Made by a program: the position numbers and the translations under genes. Below are positions 49,558 to 59,617 of a stretch of 64,000 nucleotides of DNA, one piece after another. The notes below the pieces were generated by a model. That model saw only the letters and a list, made by a program, of their open reading frames with translations. It was not told where the DNA came from and made no database searches. The stretch is from Shewanella sp. UCD-KL21 (lineage in GTDB: Bacteria > Pseudomonadota > Gammaproteobacteria > Enterobacterales > Shewanellaceae). Numbering within the stretch: position 1 is the stretch's first letter; every line of letters begins with the position of its first letter. The stretch is from assembly GCF_001957135.1 (NCBI RefSeq), contig NZ_MPHK01000014.1, positions 1-64,000 of the forward strand, read 5' to 3'.

Positions 49558-50541
49558 TTAGTCTTTATATTTTAGTTCGCCATTAGCTTTAATTTCATCA
49601 TACCAAAGGTTGTGATGTTGTTTAGCCCACTGCTCATCACAGTAACCTGAAACCATACAATCCATACCACCTTCAGACATAGCGGTTGCCATGAAGATAT
49701 GCACGATTGAGAAGGCACAAATCACGATAGCACTCACTGAGTGAATGACTAATGCAATTAAGCTTAAGGTACGGCTTGGTTCAAATAAGTTCGGGAACAG
49801 TAATAACATTCCTGATACTGAGATGAATAAACCAAACAATGCGAACGCCCAAAACCACAGTTTTTCACCCGCATTAGCAAAACCAGCGTCTGGATGCTTA
49901 CCTTTAAATGGACCGAAGTTGATGTAACCACCAACAACCATCATCCATTTAAGGTCATACATTTTCGGCATTTGGTTTTTAGCCCAAAGCACTACCATTA
50001 ACGCCCAACCCAACATGAATGGGATAGCCATATAATCGTGAACTTCTTTAGCAACGTAGACTAAATTAGACCACATGCCTTCACTAATATACGGTTGGAA
50101 GAAATAACGGCCAGCCAATAGTACTAAACCTGTCAGTATCAATAACAAGCAAGGGATCGCACCTAGCCAGTGAATTGATACATCAAATTTAGACCAGCGA
50201 TACACCATCTTACCGGTGAAACCACCGTGAAGCTTAGAAATACCGTTTATTTTGATAAACAGTAAAAAGATGATGATCATGCCAAATAACGCTGCCATTA
50301 ACGCAGGTGCTAGCAAGTCACTACGGAGTTGAAATACACGCATATCATAAGTATTGATAGGCTGTGCATGGAACTCGCTAGTTGAAGTAGTACGCCCTTC
50401 AACACCGTCTTTAAGCTGTGTCCAAATTTGAACATTGCTGTCTTGCGCTGTTGTCGGTTGCTCACCACTTGCATGGGCAAATGTGATCACACTGAATACC
50501 AGTGCAACTGCAATGCCAATTTGTTTGAACCACTTGTTCAT
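49558..50541 (-). CDS. formate dehydrogenase gamma subunit (cytochrome b), set 1
   Basis: 327 residues. A signal peptide (to about AHA), then four or more membrane helices of a formate dehydrogenase cytochrome b subunit. Heme-binding histidines lie in the helices, and the family block SKFDVSIHWLGAIPCLLLI is present. It passes electrons from the Fe-S subunit to the quinone pool. A paralogue lies at 55069; both end YDEIKANG(E/T)LKY. Confidence 0.9.
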   Translation of the reverse strand: MNKWFKQIGIAVALVFSVITFAHASGEQPTTAQDSNVQIWTQLKDGVEGRTTSTSEFHAQPINTYDMRVFQLRSDLLAPALMAALFGMIIIFLLFIKINGISKLHGGFTGKMVYRWSKFDVSIHWLGAIPCLLLILTGLVLLAGRYFFQPYISEGMWSNLVYVAKEVHDYMAIPFMLGWALMVVLWAKNQMPKMYDLKWMMVVGGYINFGPFKGKHPDAGFANAGEKLWFWAFALFGLFISVSGMLLLFPNLFEPSRTLSLIALVIHSVSAIVICAFSIVHIFMATAMSEGGMDCMVSGYCDEQWAKQHHNLWYDEIKANGELKYKD

Positions 50542-50615
50542 AATACTTCCTCTATGCTGCTTGATGCCTAAGTCGCCTTAGGCATCATAGCTATGCTTAC
50601 TAACTCAGCTGGAGA

Positions 50616-51185
50616 TTAACCCCAAATAGCCTTGTTAGAACCGCGATAAGCCACACGCTCACGGAAGATTGCAGAAACGATTTCCGCATCACCAGCAAGT
50701 AGAGACTTAGTTGCACAAAGCTCAGCACACATTGGAAGCTTGCCTTCTGCAACACGGTTAGCACCATATTTCTGACGCTCTTCATTAGAGTGATCAGCTT
50801 CAGGGCCACCGGCACAGAAAGTACACTTGTCCATCTTACCGCGAGCACCAAAAGCGCCACCTTGAGGGAACTGAGGCGCTCCGAATGGACATGCATATAA
50901 GCAGTAACCACAACCGATACAAGTATCTTTATCGTGCAGTACGATACCGTCTTCAGTTTTGTAGAAACAGTTTGCAGGACAAACAGCCATACAAGGCGCA
51001 TCACTACAGTGCATACATGCTACTGAGATAGACGCTTCGCCTGGTTGACCGTCATTGATAGTCACTACGCGACGACGTTGAATTCCCCACTCTAAAGCAG
51101 AGTCGTTTTCGTTTTTACAAGCTGTGACACAACCATTACATTCGATGCAGCGCTTGGTATCACATAAAAATTTCATTGTAGCCAT
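50616..51185 (-). CDS. formate dehydrogenase iron-sulfur subunit, set 1
   Basis: 189 residues with cysteine clusters for four 4Fe-4S centres: CIECNGCVTAC, CMHCSDAPCMAVC, CIGCGYCLYAC and CTFC...CAELC. It links the catalytic subunit to cytochrome b. No signal peptide is present, so it should cross the membrane with the Tat-tagged catalytic subunit. It is nearly identical to the copy at 56128 over long stretches. Confidence 0.94.
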   Translation of the reverse strand: MATMKFLCDTKRCIECNGCVTACKNENDSALEWGIQRRRVVTINDGQPGEASISVACMHCSDAPCMAVCPANCFYKTEDGIVLHDKDTCIGCGYCLYACPFGAPQFPQGGAFGARGKMDKCTFCAGGPEADHSNEERQKYGANRVAEGKLPMCAELCATKSLLAGDAEIVSAIFRERVAYRGSNKAIWG

Positions 51186-51213
51186 TTGGCAATTCTCCTA
51201 GCTTAAACTGCTG

Positions 51214-54069
51214 TTATGCTTTCTCTACCTGACAAAGCGATGCCTTAGTTTCCTGCATCTGTGTCACAGGGTCATAACCGTAAGTCATTGCAGTGTTAGC
51301 TGATTCACCGATAACGTAAGGTACAGTACCTTCTGGATAGTTAGCTTCTAAGCTTTCGCCATGCATTACACCCGCAAAGTGGTAAGGCATCCAAGTAACA
51401 CCAGGCTTAACGCGTGGAGTAACCATCACTTTAATCTTGATACGGCCACCTTCAGCACCTTCTAACCACACAGTGTCACCGTCACGTAGACTGCGATCTG
51501 CGGCATCAGCAGGGTTCATTTCAACAAACATTTCTTGTTGAAGCTCTGCAAGCCAAGGGTTAGAACGAGACTCTTCACCACCACCTTCATACTCAACCAA
51601 ACGACCAGAAGTCAGTACTAGTGGGTACTTAGCTGTGGTGTCTTTCTCTTGGATTGACTTATAAAGTGTTGGTAAGCGATGTACTTGCATATCATCGTAA
51701 GTTGGGTACTTAGACACAAGATCACGACGAGATGTGTATAACGGCTCACGGTGAACAGGCACGATATCTGGGAAAGTCCAAACGATACAACGCGCTTTAG
51801 CGTTACCGAATGGAATACAACCGTGCTTAACAGCAACACGTACGATGCCGCCTAATAAATCGGTTTTCCAGTTCTTACCTTCAGCTGATGCTTTTTCTTC
51901 AGCTGTTAGTTCGTCCCACCAGCCTAATTGCTTAAGCATTTGTGCAGAGAACTCTGGGTAGCCATCTGTGATTTCAGCGCCTTTAGAGAAGCTGCCATCA
52001 GCAAGAATGTTTTCACCTTTGTATTCAACACCATAACGTGCACGGAAGTTACCACCACCGTCTTTAACGTGTTTGCTTGTGTTGTACAAGATTTGAGTAC
52101 CAGGATGCTTCTGCTCTGGCGTACCCCAACAAGGCCAAGGTAAACCGTAAGTTTCGCCTTTAGCAGGTCCGCCAGCAGCTTCAAGAGTCTTGTTGCTGAA
52201 CGTGCCCCAGTTTTGGGTGTGCTGCTTGATACGCTCAGGGCTTTGACCTGTCATACCAATAGTCCACATACCGCGGTTGATTTCGCGAGTGATGTCTTCA
52301 ATAACTAGGATGTCATTGGCATCTTTAGCGATACGTTTAGTGTATTGCTCTGCAAAACCAAGCTTTTGAGATAGACGGTACATGATCTCAAGGTCAGTTT
52401 TTGATTCGAATAAAGGCTCAACAACCTTTTCACGCCACTGCTGACTACGGCCAGAGTTAGATACTGAACCTTCAGTTTCAAACTGAGTACATGCTGGTAG
52501 CAAGTAAACACCGTTTTGACGACGATGCATAACACCCGCCATAGTTGGGAATGGATCCACAACAACAACTGTGTCCATCTTGTCTAATGCATCACGCACT
52601 TCGCTTTGACGCGTTTCAGTGTTAACAGATTGACCCCAGAAGAATGCCATACGGATGTTGTCATTCTGCGCTAGTTTACCTTTCTCTTCTAACACACCAT
52701 CGTGCCAGCGAGAACAAGGAATACCAGGAGTGGTCATTGGTTCACGACCTAAGTAAGTACCTTGATCGAAACGGTTGCTAACCCAAGATTTTTCAAGATC
52801 CCAAACGTTAGTCCAGTGATCCCAAGCGCCTGAAGTTAGACCGTAGTAACCTGGTAAGTTATCAAATAACAAACCTAAGTCAGTTGCACCCTGTACGTTA
52901 TCGTGACCACGGAAAATGTTTGTTCCGCCACCAGATACACCCATGTTACCAAGGGCTAATTGAAGGATACAGTAAGCACGAGTGTTAGCGTTACCCACGT
53001 GATGCTGAGTACCACCCATACACCAAACAACAGTACCTGGACGGTTATCTGCCATCATTTTCGCAGCTTGGTAAACTTCTTCTTCGCTACAGCCAGTTAC
53101 ATCAGCAACTTCTTTAGGCGGGAATTTTTTCACTTCTTCGCGAATTGATTCCATTTCGAAAACACGTTCTTTGATGAACGTCTTGTCTTCCCAACCATTT
53201 TCAAAGATGTGCCAAAGCATACCGTAAATGAATGGAATATCAGTACCGGGACGTAGACCACAATGTAGGTCAGCATGCGCTGCAGTACGTGAGAAACGAG
53301 GATCAACAACGATGATTTTCGCGTTGTTTTTCTCTTTCGCTAATAAGATATGCTGCATTGCAACTGGATGCGCTTCAGCCGGGTTTGCACCGATGAAGAA
53401 GATTGCATTTGCATTCTGGATATCATTGAAAGAGTTAGTTTGCGCACCGTAGCCCCAAGTGTTTGCAACACCAGCTACAGTGGTAGAGTGACAAATACGT
53501 GCTGAGTGATCGATGTTGTTTGTGCCCCACATAGCCGCAAATTTACGGTACATGTAACAACCTTCGTTTGAGAACTTAGCACTACCCATGAAGTAAACTG
53601 AATCAGGACCTGACTCTTCACGGATATCTAGCATCTTGTCGCCAACTTCGTTGTAAGCTTGCTCCCAAGATAGTTTCTTCCACTTGCCATCAACCAATTT
53701 CATTGGGTATTTAAGACGCTTCTCACCGTGACCATGTTCACGTAATGCAGCACCTTTAGCACAGTGTCCACCAGCATTGAACGGGTGATCAAATGCAGGC
53801 TCTTGACCTGTCCAAACACCATTTTGTACTTCAGCGTATAAACCACAACCAACAGCACATGCAGAACATACAGTACGTTTGATTTCAGTTGGTGCATCAT
53901 GAGCAATTTCTTTTGCTTCAGCTCGACGCATCATGCCAGTGCCCATTAATGAAGCTGCGGCGATACCACCAGTTGCAATACCTGCATTCTTCATAAATTG
54001 ACGACGGTTGATACCGAGCGACTTGCTAGCAGCCTTAGGTGCTGCAGTAGACTTGCGAGTTAATTTCAT
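51214..54069 (-). CDS. fdhA: formate dehydrogenase catalytic subunit, set 1
   Basis: 951 residues. A Tat signal (NRRQFMKNAG, residues 21-30) sends it to the periplasm. The N-terminal 4Fe-4S cysteines are Cys68, Cys71, Cys75 and Cys103. The metal ligand is Cys193 in RICHST, encoded by TGT at 53493-53491, so this is the non-selenium form. The molybdopterin-binding domains follow. It oxidises formate to CO2 using Mo or W bis-MGD. Symbol given by family; the paralogue is at 56751. Confidence 0.95.
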   Translation of the reverse strand: MKLTRKSTAAPKAASKSLGINRRQFMKNAGIATGGIAAASLMGTGMMRRAEAKEIAHDAPTEIKRTVCSACAVGCGLYAEVQNGVWTGQEPAFDHPFNAGGHCAKGAALREHGHGEKRLKYPMKLVDGKWKKLSWEQAYNEVGDKMLDIREESGPDSVYFMGSAKFSNEGCYMYRKFAAMWGTNNIDHSARICHSTTVAGVANTWGYGAQTNSFNDIQNANAIFFIGANPAEAHPVAMQHILLAKEKNNAKIIVVDPRFSRTAAHADLHCGLRPGTDIPFIYGMLWHIFENGWEDKTFIKERVFEMESIREEVKKFPPKEVADVTGCSEEEVYQAAKMMADNRPGTVVWCMGGTQHHVGNANTRAYCILQLALGNMGVSGGGTNIFRGHDNVQGATDLGLLFDNLPGYYGLTSGAWDHWTNVWDLEKSWVSNRFDQGTYLGREPMTTPGIPCSRWHDGVLEEKGKLAQNDNIRMAFFWGQSVNTETRQSEVRDALDKMDTVVVVDPFPTMAGVMHRRQNGVYLLPACTQFETEGSVSNSGRSQQWREKVVEPLFESKTDLEIMYRLSQKLGFAEQYTKRIAKDANDILVIEDITREINRGMWTIGMTGQSPERIKQHTQNWGTFSNKTLEAAGGPAKGETYGLPWPCWGTPEQKHPGTQILYNTSKHVKDGGGNFRARYGVEYKGENILADGSFSKGAEITDGYPEFSAQMLKQLGWWDELTAEEKASAEGKNWKTDLLGGIVRVAVKHGCIPFGNAKARCIVWTFPDIVPVHREPLYTSRRDLVSKYPTYDDMQVHRLPTLYKSIQEKDTTAKYPLVLTSGRLVEYEGGGEESRSNPWLAELQQEMFVEMNPADAADRSLRDGDTVWLEGAEGGRIKIKVMVTPRVKPGVTWMPYHFAGVMHGESLEANYPEGTVPYVIGESANTAMTYGYDPVTQMQETKASLCQVEKA

Positions 54070-54086
54070 CGCTTATTTCTCCTGAA

Positions 54087-54284
54087 TTATCCGCGTAAGC
54101 TATCGTAGTAGCTACGAATATGCGCAGTTTCTTTGTAACCATTAGAACCTTTGATACTAATGTTACTCTCGGTTGCTTTTGCCACACTCGCACCTGAAAC
54201 AGCAATTGCTGCAGTAGCGGCGCTACCTACGGTGATGGCTTTCAGCAAAGATCTGCGATTCAGATCAGGCTGTTGCTTCTTCAT
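54087..54284 (-). CDS. fdhX: FdhX-type small Tat-signal protein, set 1
   Basis: 65 residues. A twin-arginine leader NRRSLLKAI, a hydrophobic helix, and a short C-terminus ending HIRSYYDSLRG, shared with the copy at 59618. The ATG at 54284 follows AGGAGTAAAG. It is known as a companion of such formate dehydrogenases, but its role is not clear. It opens the first fdh set. Confidence 0.85.
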   Translation of the reverse strand: MKKQQPDLNRRSLLKAITVGSAATAAIAVSGASVAKATESNISIKGSNGYKETAHIRSYYDSLRG

Positions 54285-54529
54285 CTTTACTCCTGGGTTT
54301 AATACACACCTGCTTATCATGCAGATGCCCTTTTAGGCCTTTTTAGTTACTAAACACCACTGTTAATAAGCAGTTAAGTAAATGAACTAAAAAGGTAAAA
54401 ACACATATAAATGAATCTAGTCCACAAATTTACGCCGCTAATATATAGAGAGAGGGGCTGAAATAATATGATCTGACACCAGTTCATTGGCCAAAAATAG
54501 CCATTAAATGAAGAAAGCGTTAACTGAGT

Positions 54530-54546
54530 CATGTTTTCAAAACATG
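54530..54546. promoter_or_regulatory. 17-bp palindrome upstream of fdhX1
   Basis: CATGTTTTCAAAACATG is a perfect 8+1+8 palindrome about 250 bases upstream of the fdhX1 start. It looks like a dimer operator; the binding protein is unknown. Confidence 0.4.
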
Positions 54547-54707
54547 CCGTGTGAGAGCAAGACTTTTGGGTGGGGTTTTAGCTGCATTTACAATGTTAAA
54601 TAATTTAACAAGGCGATTGAGTTAAAAGGATTTTTATACAGTTTTTGTCTAAATAAACACCATAGCAACCATATAACTTTTAGGACTTACAACCTGTACC
54701 TATAGTG

Positions 54708-54733
54708 CTTTTGGTTATTAAAATAACCAAAAG
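54708..54733. promoter_or_regulatory. 26-bp palindrome upstream of fdhX1
   Basis: A perfect 12+2+12 inverted repeat, CTTTTGGTTATT followed by its complement, with no T-run. Either an operator or a stem-loop in a leader. Confidence 0.4.
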
Positions 54734-54859
54734 TTAGCTGCCCACAAATCACTCAGTAAATATTAACAAGCAAGTTACTTGTGAGCATGAGTTGCACGCA
54801 GAAAGCGTCCGAGAAAGTTCAGTAATAACTGCAATCAATAAGCCACTAAAATTGGTCCA

Positions 54860-54913
54860 AATAGCTCTTGGAATAGCTCTTGGAATAGCTGTTGGAATAG
54901 CTGTTGGAATAGC
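54860..54913. repeat. 12-bp tandem repeat, four copies
   Basis: AATAGCTCTTGG occurs twice, then AATAGCTGTTGG twice, then a partial AATAGC. It lies in the gap between the two fdh sets and is not coding. Confidence 0.85.
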
Positions 54914-54998
54914 GGCCTAAATTAAGCGGTTTATTCGCCCAGCAGTGAGCAATAAAATCAGTATTGGCAAACGACCCATTCCGCCAGCAGGCAGATAT

Positions 54999-55037
54999 AA
55001 AAACACCTCAACGAGATAGACTCTGTTGAGGTGTTTT
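54999..55037 (-). terminator. rho-independent terminator of the second fdh set
   Basis: An 11-bp stem AACACCTCAAC with its complement and A/T runs on both sides, 30 bases past fdhC2. Confidence 0.85.
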
Positions 55038-55068
55038 AAGCACAAACTAAAAATATGCTAAGTCATTA

Positions 55069-56079
55069 TTACTTCTGATATTTTAACGTGCCATTTGCCT
55101 TGATTTCATCGTACCAAACGTTGTGATGCTGCATTGCCCAGTTTTCATCACAATACCCTGAAACCATGGCTTCCATACCACCTTCACACAATGCTGTTGC
55201 CATCCAAATATGCACAATGGTAAATGCAATGAGAATCGCAGCACTAATGCCGTGAATAAGTAGCGCGGCCATTGAAGCTTCACGGGGTAAATCTAAACCC
55301 GGTAACACTAGCATGATGCCAGAAACACTGATGAATAGGCCAAAGAACACTAAAGTCCAAAACCACATTTTTTCACCGGCGTTGGCAAAACCACTATTTG
55401 GATGCTTACCTTTAAACGGACCAAAATTGATGTAACCACCGACCACTAAAAACCATTTTAAATCATACATCTTAAAGGTTTGCAGAGGCATCCACTTAAC
55501 GATACACACTAACCAAGATACGATAAAGACAGGACCTGTCCAATCATGTACTAGTTTACTAAAACCAATAACACCAGCCCAAATACCAGCGCTGACATAG
55601 GGTTGGATAGCAAACTTGCCTAGCATGACCATTAAGCCTGTAAATACTAATATCAGACAGGAAACTGCCATGATCCAATGCAGCGTAATATCTGCCTTAG
55701 TCCATCGCTCCAACATCTTGCCTGAAAAGCCTTTACTTAACTTCGCTGGGCCATTAATGAGGTAAAACAGTAAAAATGCACCAAACACACCCACAACAGC
55801 CAAAACCATTATTGGATTAAGGTACTCATTTTTAATATGTCGACCTTCATTACCGGCAACATTGATCAGTACGCCAGGCTCAATACCTTGAGCAGTGGTA
55901 AAGCCTGAGTCGCCAGCTTTAACTGCTCGCCATAATTCAGCCGGGTTTTCCTTCCCTGCCTGCTGCTTACTTGATTGTTCATCTGCTGCTAAGGTTGCGG
56001 TTGTAAAACCTAACCCCATCACCAGAACCAACAGAGCAAACAAGCTACGCAGTGATTTGTTTAACTGTTTGTTTAACAT
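55069..56079 (-). CDS. formate dehydrogenase gamma subunit (cytochrome b), set 2
   Basis: 336 residues. A signal peptide (to about TLA) and the same cytochrome b architecture as the copy at 49558, including KADITLHWIMAVSCLILVF and a shared GGYINFGPFKGKHP block. The ATG at 56079 follows AAGGAGTG; the upstream frame is open but lacks a ribosome site. It hands electrons to quinone. Confidence 0.9.
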   Translation of the reverse strand: MLNKQLNKSLRSLFALLVLVMGLGFTTATLAADEQSSKQQAGKENPAELWRAVKAGDSGFTTAQGIEPGVLINVAGNEGRHIKNEYLNPIMVLAVVGVFGAFLLFYLINGPAKLSKGFSGKMLERWTKADITLHWIMAVSCLILVFTGLMVMLGKFAIQPYVSAGIWAGVIGFSKLVHDWTGPVFIVSWLVCIVKWMPLQTFKMYDLKWFLVVGGYINFGPFKGKHPNSGFANAGEKMWFWTLVFFGLFISVSGIMLVLPGLDLPREASMAALLIHGISAAILIAFTIVHIWMATALCEGGMEAMVSGYCDENWAMQHHNVWYDEIKANGTLKYQK

Positions 56080-56127
56080 TGTCACTCCTTGCTTGGTTAC
56101 GGGCACAGCCCGTAACCTTTGCACTGT

Positions 56128-56724
56128 CTAAACCATATCACCCGTTTTAGGATCATAGCCCCAAATAGTATTCGGATTACCGCGCTTAGACATACGTTCG
56201 CGATAGATACTCGATACGATTTCGGCATCACCAGCAAGCAGGGCTTTAGTTGAACAAAGCTCAGCACACATAGGTAACTTACCTTCAGCAATACGGTTTG
56301 CACCGTACTTCTGACGCTCGGCATCGGAATGGTTTTCTTCTGGGCCACCGGCACAGAAAGTACATTTATCCATTTTACCGCGGCTACCAAATGCGGTCTT
56401 TTTCGGGAACTGTGGCGCCCCAAAAGGACATGCATAAAAACAGTAACCACAACCGATACAAGTATCTTTATCGTGTAGCACAATGCCATCGTCGGTTTGA
56501 TAGAAACAATCCGCCGGACACACGGCCATACAAGGTGCATCGGTACAATGCATACATGCAACAGAGATTGATGCTTCACCGGGTGCACCATCGTTGATAG
56601 TGACCACGCGGCGACGCTGAATACCCCACTCTAAAGCGGAATCGTTTTCGTTCTTACAAGCTGTGACGCAACCGTTACACTCGATGCAGCGTTTGGTGTC
56701 ACACAAAAATTTCATGACTGCCAT
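56128..56724 (-). CDS. formate dehydrogenase iron-sulfur subunit, set 2
   Basis: 198 residues with the same four cysteine clusters as the set-1 copy, plus a nine-residue C-terminal extension (GYDPKTGDMV region). GAGGAG precedes the ATG. It works with the catalytic subunit encoded just upstream. Confidence 0.94.
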   Translation of the reverse strand: MAVMKFLCDTKRCIECNGCVTACKNENDSALEWGIQRRRVVTINDGAPGEASISVACMHCTDAPCMAVCPADCFYQTDDGIVLHDKDTCIGCGYCFYACPFGAPQFPKKTAFGSRGKMDKCTFCAGGPEENHSDAERQKYGANRIAEGKLPMCAELCSTKALLAGDAEIVSSIYRERMSKRGNPNTIWGYDPKTGDMV

Positions 56725-56750
56725 AATGGCTTATCTCCTCATCAAGTTAA

Positions 56751-59600
56751 TTAGGCTTTGCTGATCTGACACAAGCTAGACTTCGTCTCTTGCATCTGAG
56801 TCACAACATCATAACCATAGGTCATTACCGTATTGGCAGCTTCACCAATAATGTAAGGCACGGTTCCTTCAGGGTAGTTTTTCGCCAGACTTTCGCCTTC
56901 GAATACACCCGCAAAGTGATATGGCATGAAACATTCACCAGCAATGACTCGTGGAGTCACCATCGCTTTAACTGTAATTTTAGCGCCTTCTGGACTGTGA
57001 ACGAATACATCATCACCATCACGTAAGCCGCGGTCGGCTGCATCTGCAGGGTTAATCTCAATAAACATTTCTTGCTGAAGTTCAGCAAGCCATGGATTTG
57101 AGCGCGTTTCTTCACCACCACCTTCATACTCAACTAAGCGACCCGTGGTTACAGCTAATGGGAAGTCTTTTGCAAAGTCTTTGTCTTGAATAGACTTATA
57201 CAGAGTAGGAAGACGTGCAACCATACGATCTTCGTAGGTTGGATACTTAGACACTAAGTCACGACGTGGGGTATAAAGCGGTTCACGATGTAGCGGAATA
57301 TCGTCTGGGAAATTCCACACAATACAACGTGCTTTGGCATTACCGTAAGGCATACAACCATGGTTGATTGCCACACGTTGAATACCACCAGAAATATCAG
57401 TTTTCCAGTTTTTACCTTCAGCGTGAACTTTCTCTTCTGCAGTTAAGTCATCCCACCAGCCAAGTTGTTTCAGCATGTCTGCAGTAAACTCTGGATAACC
57501 ATCTTTGATTTCAGATCCTTTTGAATAAGAACCTTCAGCAAGGATGTTATTACCATCATGCTCAACACCGTAACGTGCACGGAAGTTACCACCACCGTGT
57601 TTCACTTCACGACCTGTGCGGTAAAGGATTTGGGTACCTGGATGTTTATTTTCTGGGGTTCCCCAACACGGCCAAGGTAAACCATAAGTTTCACCTTTAG
57701 CTGGGCCACCGGGTGCTTCTAAGCTTTCAATATTGAACGTGCCCCAGTTTTCTTGGTGCATTTTCAAACGCTCAGGGCTTTGGCCTGTGTAACCAATGGT
57801 CCACATACCTTTGTTGAATTCACGGGTCATATCTTCAATCAATGGCTCTTCACCATTCACTTTAATATGCTTACAGAATTCAGCTTCAATGCCCCATTTT
57901 TTCGCTAATAGGTACATGATCGTATGATCGGGTTTACACTCGAACAGCGGCTCAATAACTTTAGTACGCCACTGCAGTGAACGGTTTGAAGCAGACACTG
58001 AACCATAAGTTTCAAACTGGGTTGCTGCAGGTAACAAATATACACCGTCTTGGCGCTGATGCATGACACCGGCCATTGTTGGGTATGGATCCACTACCAC
58101 AACCGTATCTAGCTTGTTCAATGCTTCACGTATTTCACGACCACGGGTTTCAGTGTTAACTGATTGCCCCCAGAAAAATGACATACGGATATTGTCTTGC
58201 TGAGCAATTTTGCCCTTATCTTCAAGAACACCATCATGCCAACGCGAACAAGGAATACCCGGTGAGGTTTGCGGAGATTGACCTAAGTATTCACCTTGGT
58301 CAAAACGCGCTTTAATCCAGCTTGGCTCAAGATCCCACACATTTGCCCAATGAGCCCATGCGCCAGTTGATAAACCGTAGTAGCCAGGTAAGTTATCGTA
58401 AAGTAGACCAAAATCAGTCGCGCCTTGAACATTGTCATGGCCACGGAAAATATTAGTACCACCACCAGAGACACCCATGTTGCCTAGGGCTAACTGTAAG
58501 ATACAGTAAGCGCGAGTGTTGGCATTACCGATATGATGCTGAGTACCACCCATACACCAAACCACGGTGCCCGGCTTAGTTTCTGCTAATAACTTAGCAA
58601 CACGATGCATTTGCGCTTCAGGTACACCAGCAACATTTTCAACTTCTGCAGGGTTCCATTTCTTAGCTTCTTCGCGGATACGTTCCATGCCGTAAACACG
58701 TTGGTCAATAAAGCCTTGATCTTCCCAGCCATTTTCAAAAATATGCCACAACAAACCATAAATGTAAGGAATATCCGTACCTGGACGAATATGCACATAC
58801 TCATCAGCTTTGGCTGCTGTTCTGGTAAAACGAGGGTCGACAACAATAATTTTCGCGCCGCGCTCTTTACCTTCAAGGATGTGTTGCATAGCAACTGGGT
58901 GAGCTTCACTAGGGTTCGAACCGATAAACATCATCGCTTTCGAGTTACGCATGTCGTTAAAAGAATTTGATTGCGCACCATAGCCCCAAGTGTTTGCAAC
59001 ACCAGCTACAGTGGTAGAGTGACAAATTCGTGCAGAGTGGTCGATGTTATTCGTGCCCCACATTGCCGCTAATTTGCGATACATATAAGATTGTTCGTTT
59101 GAAAACTTCGCACTACCCATGAAAAATACTGAATCAGGGCCAGACTCTTCACGAATATCGAGGGCTTTTTGGCCAATTTCTTCAATGGCTTGATCCCAAG
59201 AAAGTTTTTTCCATTTTCCGCCTTCCAGCTTCATTGGGTACTTAAGACGTTTCTCACCATGGCCAACTTCGCGCAGTGCAGCACCTTTAGCACAGTGACC
59301 GCCTGAGTTAAATGGATGATCAAATGCAGGCTCTTGACCTGTCCAAACACCATTTTGTACTTCAGCATAAATACCACAGCCCACCGAACAGTGAGAACAA
59401 ATAGTACGTTTAACTTCAGTTGGCGCATCGTAAGCAACATCTTTTGCTTCAGCTTTACGCATCATGCCAGCGCCAAGCATTGAAGCGGCAGCAATACCAC
59501 CTGTAGCAAGGGTTGCAGACTTCAAAAATTGGCGGCGATTGAGTCCAAGTGCAGGTTTATCTGCCCCTTGAACGTTCTCTGTTTTGCGGGTTAATCGCAT
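56751..59600 (-). CDS. fdhA: formate dehydrogenase catalytic subunit, set 2
   Basis: 949 residues. Tat leader NRRQFLKSAT (21-30), cluster cysteines Cys68, Cys71, Cys75 and Cys103, and the metal ligand Cys193 encoded by TGT at 59024-59022. Domain order matches set 1 throughout, so the two arose by duplication. A GTG one codon earlier (59603) is an alternative start; AAGGAG lies upstream. Confidence 0.95.
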   Translation of the reverse strand: MRLTRKTENVQGADKPALGLNRRQFLKSATLATGGIAAASMLGAGMMRKAEAKDVAYDAPTEVKRTICSHCSVGCGIYAEVQNGVWTGQEPAFDHPFNSGGHCAKGAALREVGHGEKRLKYPMKLEGGKWKKLSWDQAIEEIGQKALDIREESGPDSVFFMGSAKFSNEQSYMYRKLAAMWGTNNIDHSARICHSTTVAGVANTWGYGAQSNSFNDMRNSKAMMFIGSNPSEAHPVAMQHILEGKERGAKIIVVDPRFTRTAAKADEYVHIRPGTDIPYIYGLLWHIFENGWEDQGFIDQRVYGMERIREEAKKWNPAEVENVAGVPEAQMHRVAKLLAETKPGTVVWCMGGTQHHIGNANTRAYCILQLALGNMGVSGGGTNIFRGHDNVQGATDFGLLYDNLPGYYGLSTGAWAHWANVWDLEPSWIKARFDQGEYLGQSPQTSPGIPCSRWHDGVLEDKGKIAQQDNIRMSFFWGQSVNTETRGREIREALNKLDTVVVVDPYPTMAGVMHQRQDGVYLLPAATQFETYGSVSASNRSLQWRTKVIEPLFECKPDHTIMYLLAKKWGIEAEFCKHIKVNGEEPLIEDMTREFNKGMWTIGYTGQSPERLKMHQENWGTFNIESLEAPGGPAKGETYGLPWPCWGTPENKHPGTQILYRTGREVKHGGGNFRARYGVEHDGNNILAEGSYSKGSEIKDGYPEFTADMLKQLGWWDDLTAEEKVHAEGKNWKTDISGGIQRVAINHGCMPYGNAKARCIVWNFPDDIPLHREPLYTPRRDLVSKYPTYEDRMVARLPTLYKSIQDKDFAKDFPLAVTTGRLVEYEGGGEETRSNPWLAELQQEMFIEINPADAADRGLRDGDDVFVHSPEGAKITVKAMVTPRVIAGECFMPYHFAGVFEGESLAKNYPEGTVPYIIGEAANTVMTYGYDVVTQMQETKSSLCQISKA

Positions 59601-59617
59601 CACATATTCTCCTTAAA

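Noticed and set aside
54421..54480. FNR or CRP site upstream of fdhX1
   Set aside because: The TGATCTGACA-type sequence lacks the matching half of either consensus.
50600..59440. Many long opposite-strand or shifted frames within fdh genes
   Set aside because: They overlap strongly conserved coding sequence, have no family resemblance and lack ribosome sites.
51214..59603. Selenocysteine in the formate dehydrogenases
   Set aside because: The metal-ligand codon is TGT in both (53493-53491 and 59024-59022), and no in-frame TGA interrupts either gene.
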